DNA of 53,523 bases from Clostridiales bacterium (lineage in GTDB: Bacteria; Bacillota; Clostridia; SK-Y3). The position numbers and the translations under genes are program-made. Shown here one piece after another: positions 36,784 to 47,130 of the stretch. The stretch is from positions 1 through 53,523 of the forward strand of contig JASGMB010000025.1 of assembly GCA_030156665.1 (NCBI GenBank), read 5' to 3'. The notes under the pieces were generated by a model. It ran no database searches and was not told where the DNA came from. It saw only the letters and a program-made list of their open reading frames with translations. The stretch's first letter is position 1. Every line of letters begins with the position of its first letter.

Positions 36784-37917
36784 ATGAAATCATTAGGTTT
36801 TTATATCCATATTCCATTTTGTGTTAAAAAGTGTTATTATTGTGATTTTAATTCCTATTCGAATTATAATGAGCTAAAAAAAGAATATGTAGAATGCCTT
36901 ATAAAAGAAATGCATTTATATAAAAGTAAATTTGAAGATATTATTTTAGATACAATATATATAGGCGGAGGAACACCGACCTGTCTAGAAGAAACTTTAT
37001 TAGAAAAGATATTGGGCAGCTGTTTTGAAATTTTTAAAATATCTGATATGTGTGAAATATCTATAGAATCAAACCCGGGAACACTATCTAGGAAAATGTT
37101 AAAAGCGTTAAAGAATTGCGGTATAAACCGTTTGAGTATAGGCCTTCAATCCTGGGAAGATGAACAATTAAAACAGTTGGGAAGAATACACACGAAGGAT
37201 CAATTTCTAGAAAATTTTAATGCAGCCAGACAGGAAGGGTTTAATAATATTAATATTGATCTAATGTTTTCTTTGCCTGGGCAGTCATTAAAGCAGTGGG
37301 AACACACTTTAGAAAATATAATTGAGTTGGAAACTGAGCACATTTCCTGTTATAGCCTCAAGATTGAAGAAAACACAAAATTTTATGAGGATTACCAGAA
37401 TCATAAACTCCATTTGCCTGATGAAGAGTTGGATCGCCGCATGTATCAGAAAGCAGTGCAAATGCTGGGAGAGAGAAAATATAATCATTATGAAATATCC
37501 AATTTTGCAAAAAAAGGCTTCGAGTGTAGGCATAATTTATTATATTGGAAGGGTAAAGAATATATCGGCATTGGTGCAGGAGCACATTCTTATCTGAATC
37601 ATAAGCGTTATTCAAATGTGTGTTCTCCACCAGAATATATCCGGAAAGTAAAAGAACAGATTTTGCCTATCGATGAGGTAACGGTTTTAACCAAAGAAGA
37701 CCAGATGGCTGAATATATGTTTCTGAATTTAAGATTAAAAGAAGGGGTAAATGCACAAGAATTCTTAGAGCGTTTTAATGTAGAATTAAGTTCAATATTC
37801 GGGCATCAATTAAGTCGATTTGTCCAACTGGGTTTAATGGAGCAAAAAGAACAAACTTATAGATTAACTGCTCGCGGAATAGATGTATCCAATCAAATAT
37901 TTATTGAATTTATCTGA
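36784..37917 (+). CDS. hemW: Radical SAM haem chaperone HemW
   Basis: A 377-residue protein of the coproporphyrinogen III oxidase-like family. FCVKKCYYCDFNSY near 13-26 binds the 4Fe-4S cluster (C-x3-C-x2-C), followed by the SAM motif YIGGGTPT. HNLLYWKGKEYIGIGAGAHS is the conserved block before the HemN-type C-terminal domain. HemW proteins carry haem and insert it into haem proteins; they are often misnamed HemN. ATG 36784 has AAGGAGATCGTT. Confidence 0.94.
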   Translation: MKSLGFYIHIPFCVKKCYYCDFNSYSNYNELKKEYVECLIKEMHLYKSKFEDIILDTIYIGGGTPTCLEETLLEKILGSCFEIFKISDMCEISIESNPGTLSRKMLKALKNCGINRLSIGLQSWEDEQLKQLGRIHTKDQFLENFNAARQEGFNNINIDLMFSLPGQSLKQWEHTLENIIELETEHISCYSLKIEENTKFYEDYQNHKLHLPDEELDRRMYQKAVQMLGERKYNHYEISNFAKKGFECRHNLLYWKGKEYIGIGAGAHSYLNHKRYSNVCSPPEYIRKVKEQILPIDEVTVLTKEDQMAEYMFLNLRLKEGVNAQEFLERFNVELSSIFGHQLSRFVQLGLMEQKEQTYRLTARGIDVSNQIFIEFI

Positions 37918-37933
37918 TTTTTTAAAAATACTC

Positions 37934-37962
37934 TTGACAAAAAAAACAACAAATGATATTTT
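37934..37962 (+). promoter_or_regulatory. Promoter of the hrcA heat-shock operon
   Basis: TTGACA at 37934-37939 with a 17-base spacer to TATTTT at 37957-37962; a GATATT at 37955 is an alternative -10. The CIRCE operator begins 12 bases downstream. Confidence 0.65.
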
Positions 37963-37973
37963 AAAAATAGATT

Positions 37974-38000
37974 TTAGCACTCATTAGATTAGAGTGCTAA
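37974..38000 (+). promoter_or_regulatory. CIRCE operator
   Basis: TTAGCACTC, nine bases, GAGTGCTAA: an exact match to the HrcA-binding inverted repeat. It places hrcA and following genes under heat-shock control. Confidence 0.98.
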
Positions 38001-38019
38001 CAAAGTTGAGGTGATGATA

Positions 38020-39084
38020 GTGGAATTAAGTGAAAGAAAGAGAAAAATTCTTCAAGCGATTGTTGATGACTATGTTAGTACAGCTGAACCGGTGGGCTCT
38101 CGTTCTATTGCTAAAAAACACGATTTAGGACTTAGTTCTGCTACAATTCGTAATGAGATGGCTGATCTTGAAGAACTGGGTTATCTTGAACAACCTCATA
38201 CTTCCGCAGGCAGAGTGCCTTCTCAATTAGGATATAGGTTATATGTAGACCAACTGATGAATAGATATAAACTTACAGTTGCAGAAATACAAAATATTCA
38301 ATATGCAATGGAGTTAAAAATTAAAGAACTTAATGAGCTAATTCAGCATGTTTCTTCTGTAATATCCAGACTTACACAATACACCACTATTGTTTCAACT
38401 CCGCAATTAAAAAAGAGTTCAATAAAATATTTGCAATTGGTACCAATTGATTCCAAAAGTGCATTGCTGGTTATTATTACTAATGCTGGGATTGTTAAGA
38501 ATCGGACGATTAAAATCTCAGAAGGAGTAAATGTTGAATTCTTAAGTAAACTTACAGCTATTTTAAATGACAAACTAGCTGGTTTAACCATAGAGCAAAT
38601 CAACTTACAAAAAATTCAAGAAATTAAGAAAGAAATGATTTCTAATGAAGAAATGCTTATGCCTATATTAGAACATATCAGTGATACCATTACTGATATA
38701 GATAGTGGAGAAATTTACTTAGGCGGTGCTACCAATATTTTTAATTTTCCTGAATATAATGATATTGAAAAAGCCAAAGAATTTTTTAGCTTTGTAGAAG
38801 AAAAGAAGAATTTATACAAGCTTCTTAATAATTTTCAGAATCATTATTTAAAAAGTAATAATACAATTAATATATCAATTGGTAAGGAAAATGAATTTTC
38901 AGAAATACAAGACTGCAGTCTAGTTACCTCTACCTATTCCCTAGGTGGCAAGATCGTTGGTATGATAGGTATTATAGGACCTACACGAATGGAATATGCA
39001 AAAACTGTTTCTTCACTGGAATATTTAACAAAACAATTTAATCAAATGTTATTAAAATGGTTAAGCGAAGGAAATTCTGACTAA
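38020..39084 (+). CDS. hrcA: Heat-inducible transcription repressor HrcA
   Basis: A 354-residue repressor that binds CIRCE and needs GroEL for activity. The N-terminal winged helix is ELSERKRKILQAIVDDYVST followed by EPVGSRSIAKKHDLGLSSATIRNEMADLEELGYL; the C-terminal GAF-like domain is typical. GTG 38020 is preferred, six bases after GAGGTG; two earlier in-frame codons overlap that site. First gene of hrcA-grpE-dnaK. Confidence 0.96.
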   Translation: MELSERKRKILQAIVDDYVSTAEPVGSRSIAKKHDLGLSSATIRNEMADLEELGYLEQPHTSAGRVPSQLGYRLYVDQLMNRYKLTVAEIQNIQYAMELKIKELNELIQHVSSVISRLTQYTTIVSTPQLKKSSIKYLQLVPIDSKSALLVIITNAGIVKNRTIKISEGVNVEFLSKLTAILNDKLAGLTIEQINLQKIQEIKKEMISNEEMLMPILEHISDTITDIDSGEIYLGGATNIFNFPEYNDIEKAKEFFSFVEEKKNLYKLLNNFQNHYLKSNNTINISIGKENEFSEIQDCSLVTSTYSLGGKIVGMIGIIGPTRMEYAKTVSSLEYLTKQFNQMLLKWLSEGNSD

Positions 39085-39106
39085 AAAGAGCAAAGGATGG
39101 GAAAAA

Positions 39107-39715
39107 ATGACTGAAAAAAATAATAATTTTGAAGACCAGGATTTAAATAACAACGAACAATTAGCAAACGAACAATCTTCTAAAGACAATCAAGACACTT
39201 CGGAAGAAGTCTTGTCGTCAGAGCAAGATATACCTTCTGCAGAAGATGTAGATGTTGAAGTGATAAAAGCTGCACTGGAAGATAAGAAAAAAGAGAGCCA
39301 AGAATACTTGGATAGATTACAACGTACCATGGCGGAATTTGATAATTATAAAAAAAGGACAGCAAAAGAAAAGCAAAGCATATATCATGAAGCAGTGAGT
39401 GATACTGTCTCACAATTGCTACCTGTATTGGATAATTTAGAAAGAGCAGTTCGGTCCAGCCAAGAAAATGCTGATGCTACAAAACTTTTAGAAGGAGTAG
39501 AGATGGTATTAAAACAATTTCAAGAGTCCCTTTTCAAGCTCGGTGTTGAAGAAATTAAGGCAGAAGGGGAAAGTTTTAACCCGGAACTCCATAATGCAGT
39601 GATGCATATAGAAGATGAATCTTTAGGTGAAAATATAATTGTAGAAGAATTTCAAAAAGGTTATAAGATAAAAGACAAAGTAATTCGTCATAGTATGGTA
39701 AAAGTAGCTAATTAG
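39107..39715 (+). CDS. grpE: Nucleotide exchange factor GrpE
   Basis: A 202-residue DnaK cofactor. An acidic, Gln/Asn-rich N-terminus (about 1-60) is followed by the long coiled coil (LDRLQRTMAEFDNYKKRTAK) and a C-terminal beta domain (FNPELHNAVMH, GYKIKDKVIRHSMVKV). GGATGGGAAAAA precedes ATG; 22 bases after hrcA. Confidence 0.96.
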   Translation: MTEKNNNFEDQDLNNNEQLANEQSSKDNQDTSEEVLSSEQDIPSAEDVDVEVIKAALEDKKKESQEYLDRLQRTMAEFDNYKKRTAKEKQSIYHEAVSDTVSQLLPVLDNLERAVRSSQENADATKLLEGVEMVLKQFQESLFKLGVEEIKAEGESFNPELHNAVMHIEDESLGENIIVEEFQKGYKIKDKVIRHSMVKVAN

Positions 39716-39787
39716 TGCATGATGAATGCGTTTATTGATATCATACACCAACTCACAAATAATTACAAAAACTTACTTAGGAGGTAA

Positions 39788-41647
<1,860 letters not shown>

Positions 41648-41772
41648 TTGCGTAATAAATTATAAACTATTGGACGAATGGCTAATAAGGTCATTTGGAG
41701 ATAACCAATCAAACGATGGGGCTGAAGCTGTAAGTTGGCTTTAGTCCTTTTAATTGCAATGGTAAAACAGTT

Positions 41773-41838
41773 AATGGTTCACAGTTTACAGTAATTTTAA
41801 ATTTTTTTAAATATTGCAACTGTAAACTGTGAACCATT
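41773..41838 (+). repeat. Repeat family D, copy 4 (20-bp perfect arms)
   Basis: AATGGTTCACAGTTTACAGT at 41773-41792 is repeated exactly inverted at 41819-41838, around a 26-base AT loop. It is flanked on both sides by other palindromes in the dnaK-dnaJ gap. Confidence 0.88.
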
Positions 41839-41858
41839 GATTATAAACAGAGTTCTTG

Positions 41859-41978
41859 GCTTCAGGTGGAGTTTTTACTCCCACTGAAGCTTAGAAATCG
41901 TTATCCAGGGGCTTAGCGCCGCTTATCTGACTGCTTAAAGAAGCGGGAGTCTTAGCGGCGATTAGCCATCGGATAAAC
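41859..41978 (+). repeat. Element E: paired hairpins in the dnaK-dnaJ gap
   Basis: Hairpin 1 (41859-41890): GCTTCAGGTGGAGT with ACTCCCACTGAAGC. Hairpin 2 (41900-41978): GTTATCC with GGATAAAC outside, and GGCTTAGCGCCGCTTA with TAGCGGCGATTAGCC inside. It is much richer in GC than its surroundings. A further weak hairpin (GGGCTGAAGC/GCTTTAGTCC) lies at 41719-41748. The 430-base gap has no gene. Confidence 0.75.
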
Positions 41979-42080
41979 AAAATAAAATGTAATAAATATT
42001 TTTAATATATAAATATACGACATTATGTTATAATATTTTGATAGCAGCGTTTAATAGTGATTTTGTGAAAGGTGGTAAAA

Positions 42081-43214
42081 ATGGCTGAAAAAAGGGATTA
42101 TTATGAAGTTTTAGGTGTAAGTAAACAGGCGTCTGATGCTGAAATAAAAAAAGCATATAGAAAATTAGCAAAAAAATATCACCCCGATGTAAACCCTGGA
42201 AATGCAGAAGCAGAAGCCAAATTTAAAGAGGCAAGTGAGGCATATGAAATATTAAGTGATCCACAAAAGAGAGCGAGATATGATCAATTTGGCCATGCAG
42301 GAACAGACCCAAATGGATTTGGAGCTGGCGGCTTTGGTGGAGGTTTTGGCGATTTTGGATTCGGAGATATCTTCGAGACTTTTTTCGGAGGGGGATTTGG
42401 TACTTCTGGACGGAGAAATGGACCGCAAAAGGGTCGTGATATAAGACATCACTTAGAGATATCTTTTACTGAAGCTGCTTTTGGTGTAGAAAAAGAAATA
42501 AGCATCTACAGAATGGAAAACTGTGATACTTGTAATGGAACCGGTGCAAAAAAAGGAACAAGCCCAACAGTTTGTACGGTATGTAAAGGTACAGGGCAAA
42601 TACAATATAAACAGCGGACACCTTTTGGACAATTTGTGAATATAAAAACATGTGACCATTGTCATGGTGAAGGTACAATCATAGCAAATCCATGTACTGT
42701 TTGTCATGGGAAAGGAAAGATCCGGAAATCAAGAAAAATTAAAGTAAATATTCCGGCTGGAATAGATGATGGACAGACTATTTCTTTAAGAGGAGAAGGT
42801 GATCCAGGTATAAAAGGTGGGCCGTCAGGCGACCTATACATCTCAATAAACATAAAACCCCATCCTTTATTCCAAAGACAGGGTACCGATGTAATTTGCG
42901 AAATCCCTATTACTTTTGTTCAAGCAGCTTTAGGTTCGGAATTAGAAGTACCAACTCTGGACGGAAAAGTAAAATATGCTATTCCTGAAGCCACGCAGTC
43001 AGGTACGGTATTTAGATTGAAAAATAAAGGGATTCCACATATAAGAGGCTATGGACGGGGCGATCAATATGTAAAAGTGGTTGTTGAGGTACCTAAAAAT
43101 CTCAGCGAAAAGCAGAAAGAGCTTTTAAGAGAATTTGCTGCACTGGAAGGTGAGGATACCCATGAGCAGCGAAAAGGATTCTTTGAAAAAATGAAAAGTG
43201 TACTAGGAATTTAA
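42081..43214 (+). CDS. dnaJ: Chaperone DnaJ (Hsp40)
   Basis: A 377-residue DnaK co-chaperone. The J domain has KYHPDVNPG near 34-42, a Gly/Phe-rich linker covers about 75-110, and four zinc repeats are intact ([32 protein letters not shown]). ATG 42081 follows GAAAGGTGGTAAAA. The 430-base, repeat-filled gap from dnaK and a TATAAT at 42029-42034 suggest it has its own promoter. Confidence 0.98.
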   Translation: MAEKRDYYEVLGVSKQASDAEIKKAYRKLAKKYHPDVNPGNAEAEAKFKEASEAYEILSDPQKRARYDQFGHAGTDPNGFGAGGFGGGFGDFGFGDIFETFFGGGFGTSGRRNGPQKGRDIRHHLEISFTEAAFGVEKEISIYRMENCDTCNGTGAKKGTSPTVCTVCKGTGQIQYKQRTPFGQFVNIKTCDHCHGEGTIIANPCTVCHGKGKIRKSRKIKVNIPAGIDDGQTISLRGEGDPGIKGGPSGDLYISINIKPHPLFQRQGTDVICEIPITFVQAALGSELEVPTLDGKVKYAIPEATQSGTVFRLKNKGIPHIRGYGRGDQYVKVVVEVPKNLSEKQKELLREFAALEGEDTHEQRKGFFEKMKSVLGI

Positions 43215-43319
43215 GAGCGTCATATAAAACTGCAGCGAAATTACTAGTAGTTAGTATGGATTTATATATTCCATGCTACACTACTATTATATATTACATA
43301 GGAAGAGGAGCGTAATCAT

Positions 43320-44276
43320 TTGAAGTGGATAGAAGTAAAAGTAATTACAACACCAGAGGCAAGTGAAGCAGTGACAGGGATTATGTATGATATGGGCGTT
43401 GGAGGATTATACGTTGAAGACCCTAGAGATATATTGGAAAATGAAAGACAGCCATCGGATTGGGATTATTTAGAAGATGCTTTGAAAAATATTGACCCTA
43501 ATCAGGTTACCATTCGAGCTTATCTATCTGCTATTGCTACTGACGAGATGGATGTCCATTATCATGAAAAGATAGCGCTGTTGCAAGAAAAATTAAAAAA
43601 TATTCGTAAGTATTTTGATATTGGTAAAGGCGAAATACAAGTATCAGAAGTTTTTGAAAAAGATTGGGCTAATAATTGGAAAAAGTATTATAAGCCGGTG
43701 AAAGTTGGTGAAAAGGTAGTCATTAAGCCAACATGGGAAGAATATCAGCCACGAACTGAGGGTGAAATTATAGTTGAAATGGATCCAGGAATGGCATTTG
43801 GGACAGGAACCCATGAAACAACAAAAATGTGTGTACAATTATTAGAAAAATATGTTAATATAGATATGGATATATTGGATATAGGATGTGGTAGTGGTAT
43901 TTTGGGCATTACTGCGTTAAAGTTAGGTGCAAAGAGTTGTCTTGGTGTAGATATTGATGAAAATGCAGTGAAAGTATCCAGAGAAAATGCGGAAATAAAT
44001 CAAGTACAGGGAAAAATGGTTATCAAAAGAGGTGACCTTTTAGATGTAATTTCCGGAAAGTTTGATATTATTGTCGCCAATATTATAGCTGATGCAATTA
44101 TATCACTTTCTAAAATAGTTAGTTCTTATTTGAAAAATGACGGTATATTTATTGCTTCCGGTATCATTCAAGACCGATATGAAGAAGTGAAGAATAGTCT
44201 ATTAGAACATGAGTTTATAATAGAGAAAGAATTATTTATGGGGGAATGGGTTGCTGTAGCTGTAAAAAATCTGTAG
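43320..44276 (+). CDS. prmA: Ribosomal protein L11 methyltransferase
   Basis: A 318-residue SAM-dependent enzyme that trimethylates L11. The N-terminal L11-binding domain is followed by EMDPGMAFGTGTHETTKMC near 155, the SAM motif LDIGCGSGILGITALKLGA near 185 and IIVANIIADAI. A TTG start with GAAGAGGAGCGTAATCA. In Clostridia prmA and rsmE usually follow dnaJ, as here. Confidence 0.96.
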   Translation: MKWIEVKVITTPEASEAVTGIMYDMGVGGLYVEDPRDILENERQPSDWDYLEDALKNIDPNQVTIRAYLSAIATDEMDVHYHEKIALLQEKLKNIRKYFDIGKGEIQVSEVFEKDWANNWKKYYKPVKVGEKVVIKPTWEEYQPRTEGEIIVEMDPGMAFGTGTHETTKMCVQLLEKYVNIDMDILDIGCGSGILGITALKLGAKSCLGVDIDENAVKVSRENAEINQVQGKMVIKRGDLLDVISGKFDIIVANIIADAIISLSKIVSSYLKNDGIFIASGIIQDRYEEVKNSLLEHEFIIEKELFMGEWVAVAVKNL

Positions 44277-44280
44277 TGTA

Positions 44281-44414
44281 TTATAAAAGAATCTTCGATT
44301 CTAAACCCCGGGCATAAAGCCCGAGGTGTTTTATAAGGTAGATTCTCTTGAAACTTTATGCGGCATTCATCTTGACCCACAAGGAGTCAGATTTTCTGCC
44401 GCAGTCGTTATAAA
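44281..44414 (-). repeat. Repeat family C, long copy 2 (inverted)
   Basis: Read on the minus strand it runs TTATAACGACTGCGGCAGAA...CGGGCTTTATGCCCGGGG...GATTCTTTTATAA and matches the + copy at 24371-24501 almost throughout. It starts five bases after prmA, in the prmA-rsmE gap. Confidence 0.75.
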
Positions 44415-44479
44415 GCTAATAGACTTTAGATAGGTTAATAGATGGAAGGCTATTATCTTTCGTTGAAAGCGGTGGAGAT

Positions 44480-45220
44480 ATGTCTAAATTTTTTGTTGAA
44501 CCTGAAAATATTCAGGGGGATAACATTTTTATTTATGGGGAAGATGTAAATCATATAACAAAGGTATTGAGATTAGGCCCAAATAATATTATAATTGTTT
44601 GTGACGGAAATGGGAAAGATTATAAAGTATCTATTCAAGAAATAAATAAAAAAGAGATAAAGACAAAGGTTTTAGAAAGTTCGTATTCTCTTAGTGAATC
44701 CCCTATTCGTGTTGCCTTGTATCAAGGCATTCCTAAAGCTGGAAAGATGGAATATATTATTCAGAAGACTACTGAATTGGGTATTGATAGAATTGTTCCT
44801 GTGACTACTCGAAGAACAGTTGTAAAGATTGAAGATAAGAAAAGTGAGCAAAAAAAAGTTCAACGGTGGCAGAAGGTCGCGTATGAAGCTGCAAAACAGA
44901 GTAATAGAGGAAGAGTTCCTCATGTTGCGTATCCGATTAGTTATGAGGAAGCTTTAAAGCAATTGTCACTTATGGATATAAACTTAATGCCTTATGAAAA
45001 AGAAAAGACGAATCATTTGAAAAATGTATTAAAGGCAGATATGAAAGCTCAATCTATAGGAATACTAATTGGGCCTGAAGGCGGATTTAGTGATGAAGAA
45101 GTGCAAATGTCTAAAGACGCAAATTTAAATATTGTTACTTTAGGACCCAGAATATTAAGAACTGAAACGGCAGGGGCTGCTGTTCTAGCCATATTGATGT
45201 ATGAACTGGGAGATATGTAA
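44480..45220 (+). CDS. rsmE: 16S rRNA (uracil-1498-N3)-methyltransferase
   Basis: A 246-residue SPOUT-fold enzyme. IQGDNIFIYGEDVNHITKVL forms the N-terminal PUA-like part; KMEYIIQKTTELGIDRIVPV and GILIGPEGGFSDEE near 195 and LGPRILRTETAGAAVLAI near 222 form the knotted SAM site. GGTGGAGATATG gives the start. In many relatives mtaB follows directly; here 6.4 kb of other DNA intervenes. Confidence 0.95.
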   Translation: MSKFFVEPENIQGDNIFIYGEDVNHITKVLRLGPNNIIIVCDGNGKDYKVSIQEINKKEIKTKVLESSYSLSESPIRVALYQGIPKAGKMEYIIQKTTELGIDRIVPVTTRRTVVKIEDKKSEQKKVQRWQKVAYEAAKQSNRGRVPHVAYPISYEEALKQLSLMDINLMPYEKEKTNHLKNVLKADMKAQSIGILIGPEGGFSDEEVQMSKDANLNIVTLGPRILRTETAGAAVLAILMYELGDM

Positions 45221-45288
45221 TAAAAAATGTAAATTTATAATTATGCGATTATTGTAGGTAACATTTCGAATACTTTTATTACCGAAAT

Positions 45289-45379
45289 AATACAATCGCT
45301 TTCGGCGAATTGATGTGCCTTTCGGCACAAAAGGCTAAGGTAGATTGTCTTGATATTACGCTTCGCTCCATAATAAAAT
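45289..45379 (+). repeat. Repeat family B, copy 2 (structured element)
   Basis: ACAATCGCTTTCGGCG, GTGCCTTTCGGCAC and GTAGATTGT lie in the same order as in copy 1, then a TATTACG...CATAATA hairpin. The stem and hairpins are kept while loops differ. About 70 bases after rsmE. Confidence 0.7.
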
Positions 45380-45461
45380 GTTAACAGTCCTAAAGTGTTA
45401 AAAATTAGAAAAAATATACCAGCAATATAGGAATCATAAGATAAATAAAGGAGAGATTGTT

Positions 45462-45854
45462 GTGAAAAAACGGGAAAAAGACGCAATAATTAATAGATTA
45501 CTATATGTGGCTATATTTTCAATTATAGCATCAATAGTACTATGGTTTATTTATAATGGATACTTGCACACTGCATATGTGCTGGCAATGCCAAAGTTAA
45601 TGATAGCTTTTTTTATTATTAGCCTTGTATTAGCTGGTGTATTAGGATGGAGAGCCTTTATTGTTAAAACAAATAAACATAGTAACTCACTTAGAAAGTT
45701 TTCTCCTTATCTTATACTTTTCATCCTGATAGCATTAAGTAGTATAGCAATATATTTGTATACGCTTTATGCCATATATGCACTTTGGATACTCATTGCC
45801 GTATACCTGATAATCATGTTTGGGTATAACCTATATAAACTTGCAAAGGGTTAA
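45462..45854 (+). CDS. Four-helix membrane protein of unknown function
   Basis: 130 residues with four hydrophobic segments (about 12-30, 38-60, 78-98 and 101-124) joined by short basic loops (VKTNKHSNSLRKF). GTG start with AAAGGAGAGATTGTT. No motif that I recognise. It lies alone between a family B repeat and tRNA-Ala. Confidence 0.72.
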   Translation: MKKREKDAIINRLLYVAIFSIIASIVLWFIYNGYLHTAYVLAMPKLMIAFFIISLVLAGVLGWRAFIVKTNKHSNSLRKFSPYLILFILIALSSIAIYLYTLYAIYALWILIAVYLIIMFGYNLYKLAKG

Positions 45855-46076
45855 TTGTCAGATAAGTGATAAGAGGAAGTCCCCTTTGGTAGATTATACT
45901 ACTATAAAATTTTTTAAGAAGATACTTATTGCATATTTTTAAAATTTAGTTTAAAATATATAAACAAGGATATGACGCAGTTGAGAGATCAACAGTAGCA
46001 TATATATATTCCATAAAATACTTGAGGAAGTAATTGTAACGAAATTTTAATAAAGCCCGAAAGGTCGGGCATTTGC

Positions 46077-46151
46077 GGGGCTATAACTCAGCGGGAGAGT
46101 GCTACACTGGCAGTGTAGAAGTCGAGGGTTCAAATCCCTTTAGCTCCACCA
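46077..46151 (+). tRNA. tRNA-Ala (anticodon GGC)
   Basis: GGGGCTA/TAGCTCC acceptor, anticodon stem CTACA/TGTAG with loop CTGGCAG, CCA encoded. A short GCCCGAAAGGTCGGGC hairpin lies just upstream (46055-46070); a promoter was not clear. The 46-bp before that hairpin holds nothing I can call. Confidence 0.95.
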
Positions 46152-46295
46152 AAATATTAAAAAGAGGAAAATGAAAAAAGTTTTTATTTAAAAATAGCTT
46201 TGTTATTAATATGTTAACAATTAGATACGTAAAATACATTAATTAGATGTTAATATATTGTTAAAAATAGGTTAAAGAAAGTGGTGTTGTAGTAC

Positions 46296-46484
46296 ATGGA
46301 TGTAACAAGACTTAGCAATGATGGATTAATGTTCTACTATTTTAGTAATAAAAAGCAGATGGAACTACTTTATCAGCAGCAAAAAGAATTAGAGCAGGAA
46401 ATAAATAAGCGATTAGAATATATGAGAACCAAAGCTCAAAAAGGGGAGTTTTTTATTATAAACGAAGAAAATACAATTATATAG
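46296..46484 (+). CDS. Small helical protein of unknown function
   Basis: 62 residues: MDVTRLSNDGLMFYYFSNKK, a coiled-coil stretch rich in Gln and Glu (about 20-45), and a short tail. The ribosome binding site (AAGTGGTGTTGTAGTAC) is weak. Composition and codon use look real, but I know no family. Confidence 0.5.
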   Translation: MDVTRLSNDGLMFYYFSNKKQMELLYQQQKELEQEINKRLEYMRTKAQKGEFFIINEENTII

Positions 46485-46505
46485 ACATTTTATTTTACAA
46501 TAAAA

Positions 46506-46612
46506 TATCGATAACCAATATCTAAATTTAAAATAAATTAATGTAGTTATCGATGAAGTTCGCGAAGTTAAGATTAATGAAATATTTATTTTTAGACTTC
46601 GCTCACTATAAG
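46506..46612 (+). repeat. Repeat family A, copy 3
   Basis: TATCGATAACCAATATCTAA...GTTATCGATG core followed by a GAAGTTCGCGAAGTTAAGA/...GACTTCGCTCAC hairpin of the same type as copy 4, different from copies 1 and 2. Confidence 0.8.
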
Positions 46613-46637
46613 TCTTAAAAAAAAATTAAAAAATGTG

Positions 46638-46666
46638 TTGACAATAAATATGAATCCGTGTATAAT
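46638..46666 (+). promoter_or_regulatory. Consensus promoter of the Leu-Gly-Gly tRNA operon
   Basis: TTGACA at 46638-46643, 17 bases, TATAAT at 46661-46666. Confidence 0.9.
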
Positions 46667-46737
46667 AATCTTTGTCGCTAGGGCGATGACAAAAATCTCG
46701 GTAAACTAGTGGCTTAAAACTAATAAATTATGTAAAT

Positions 46738-46821
46738 GCGGGCGTGGCGGAATTGGCAGACGCGCTAGACTTAGGATCTAGTGCCACCGGCGTGGGGGTT
46801 CAAGTCCCTCCGCCCGCACCA
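46738..46821 (+). tRNA. tRNA-Leu (anticodon TAG)
   Basis: GCGGGCG/CGCCCGC acceptor, anticodon loop CTTAGGA, long variable arm (TGCCACCGGCGTG), CCA encoded. Confidence 0.97.
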
Positions 46822-46825
46822 ATTT

Positions 46826-46900
46826 GCGGGAGTGGCTCAGTGGTAGAGCGTCACCTTGCCAAGGTGAACGTCGCGGGTTCGAATCCCGTCTTCCGCTCCA
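46826..46900 (+). tRNA. tRNA-Gly (anticodon GCC)
   Basis: GCGGGAG acceptor with CTTCCGC, anticodon stem TCACC/GGTGA around TTGCCAA, CCA encoded. Confidence 0.95.
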
Positions 46901-46909
46901 ATTTAATAT

Positions 46910-46983
46910 GCGGGTGTAGTTCAATGGTAGAATCTCAGCCTTCCAAGCTGATTGCGTGGGTTCGATTCCCATCACCCGCTCCA
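46910..46983 (+). tRNA. tRNA-Gly (anticodon TCC), copy 2
   Basis: Identical over all 74 bases to the tRNA at 24847-24920, and ATTTAATAT before it is also shared. Confidence 0.97.
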
Positions 46984-46994
46984 ACCTAAAGAAG

Positions 46995-47029
46995 AAAACT
47001 TCGTTAAATTAAGTTTAACGAAGTTTTTT
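46995..47029 (+). terminator. Terminator of the Leu-Gly-Gly tRNA operon
   Basis: AAACTTCGTTAAA pairs with TTTAACGAAGTTT, then TTTT. Confidence 0.92.
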
Positions 47030-47130
47030 GTTATATGTTTATTTTCCCCTGTTTTCGCATAATATAGATATTATATTGATAAATATTAAGTGATAATGCC
47101 CAATAAATGATGATGGAGGTTCATAACCGA

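Noticed and set aside
46055-46070. GCCCGAAAGGTCGGGC hairpin before tRNA-Ala as a terminator
   Set aside because: No T run follows and no gene ends close upstream; its role is unclear, so it is only mentioned with the tRNA.
46744-46989. Frames on both strands over the Leu-Gly-Gly tRNAs
   Set aside because: Both are translations of tRNA sequence.
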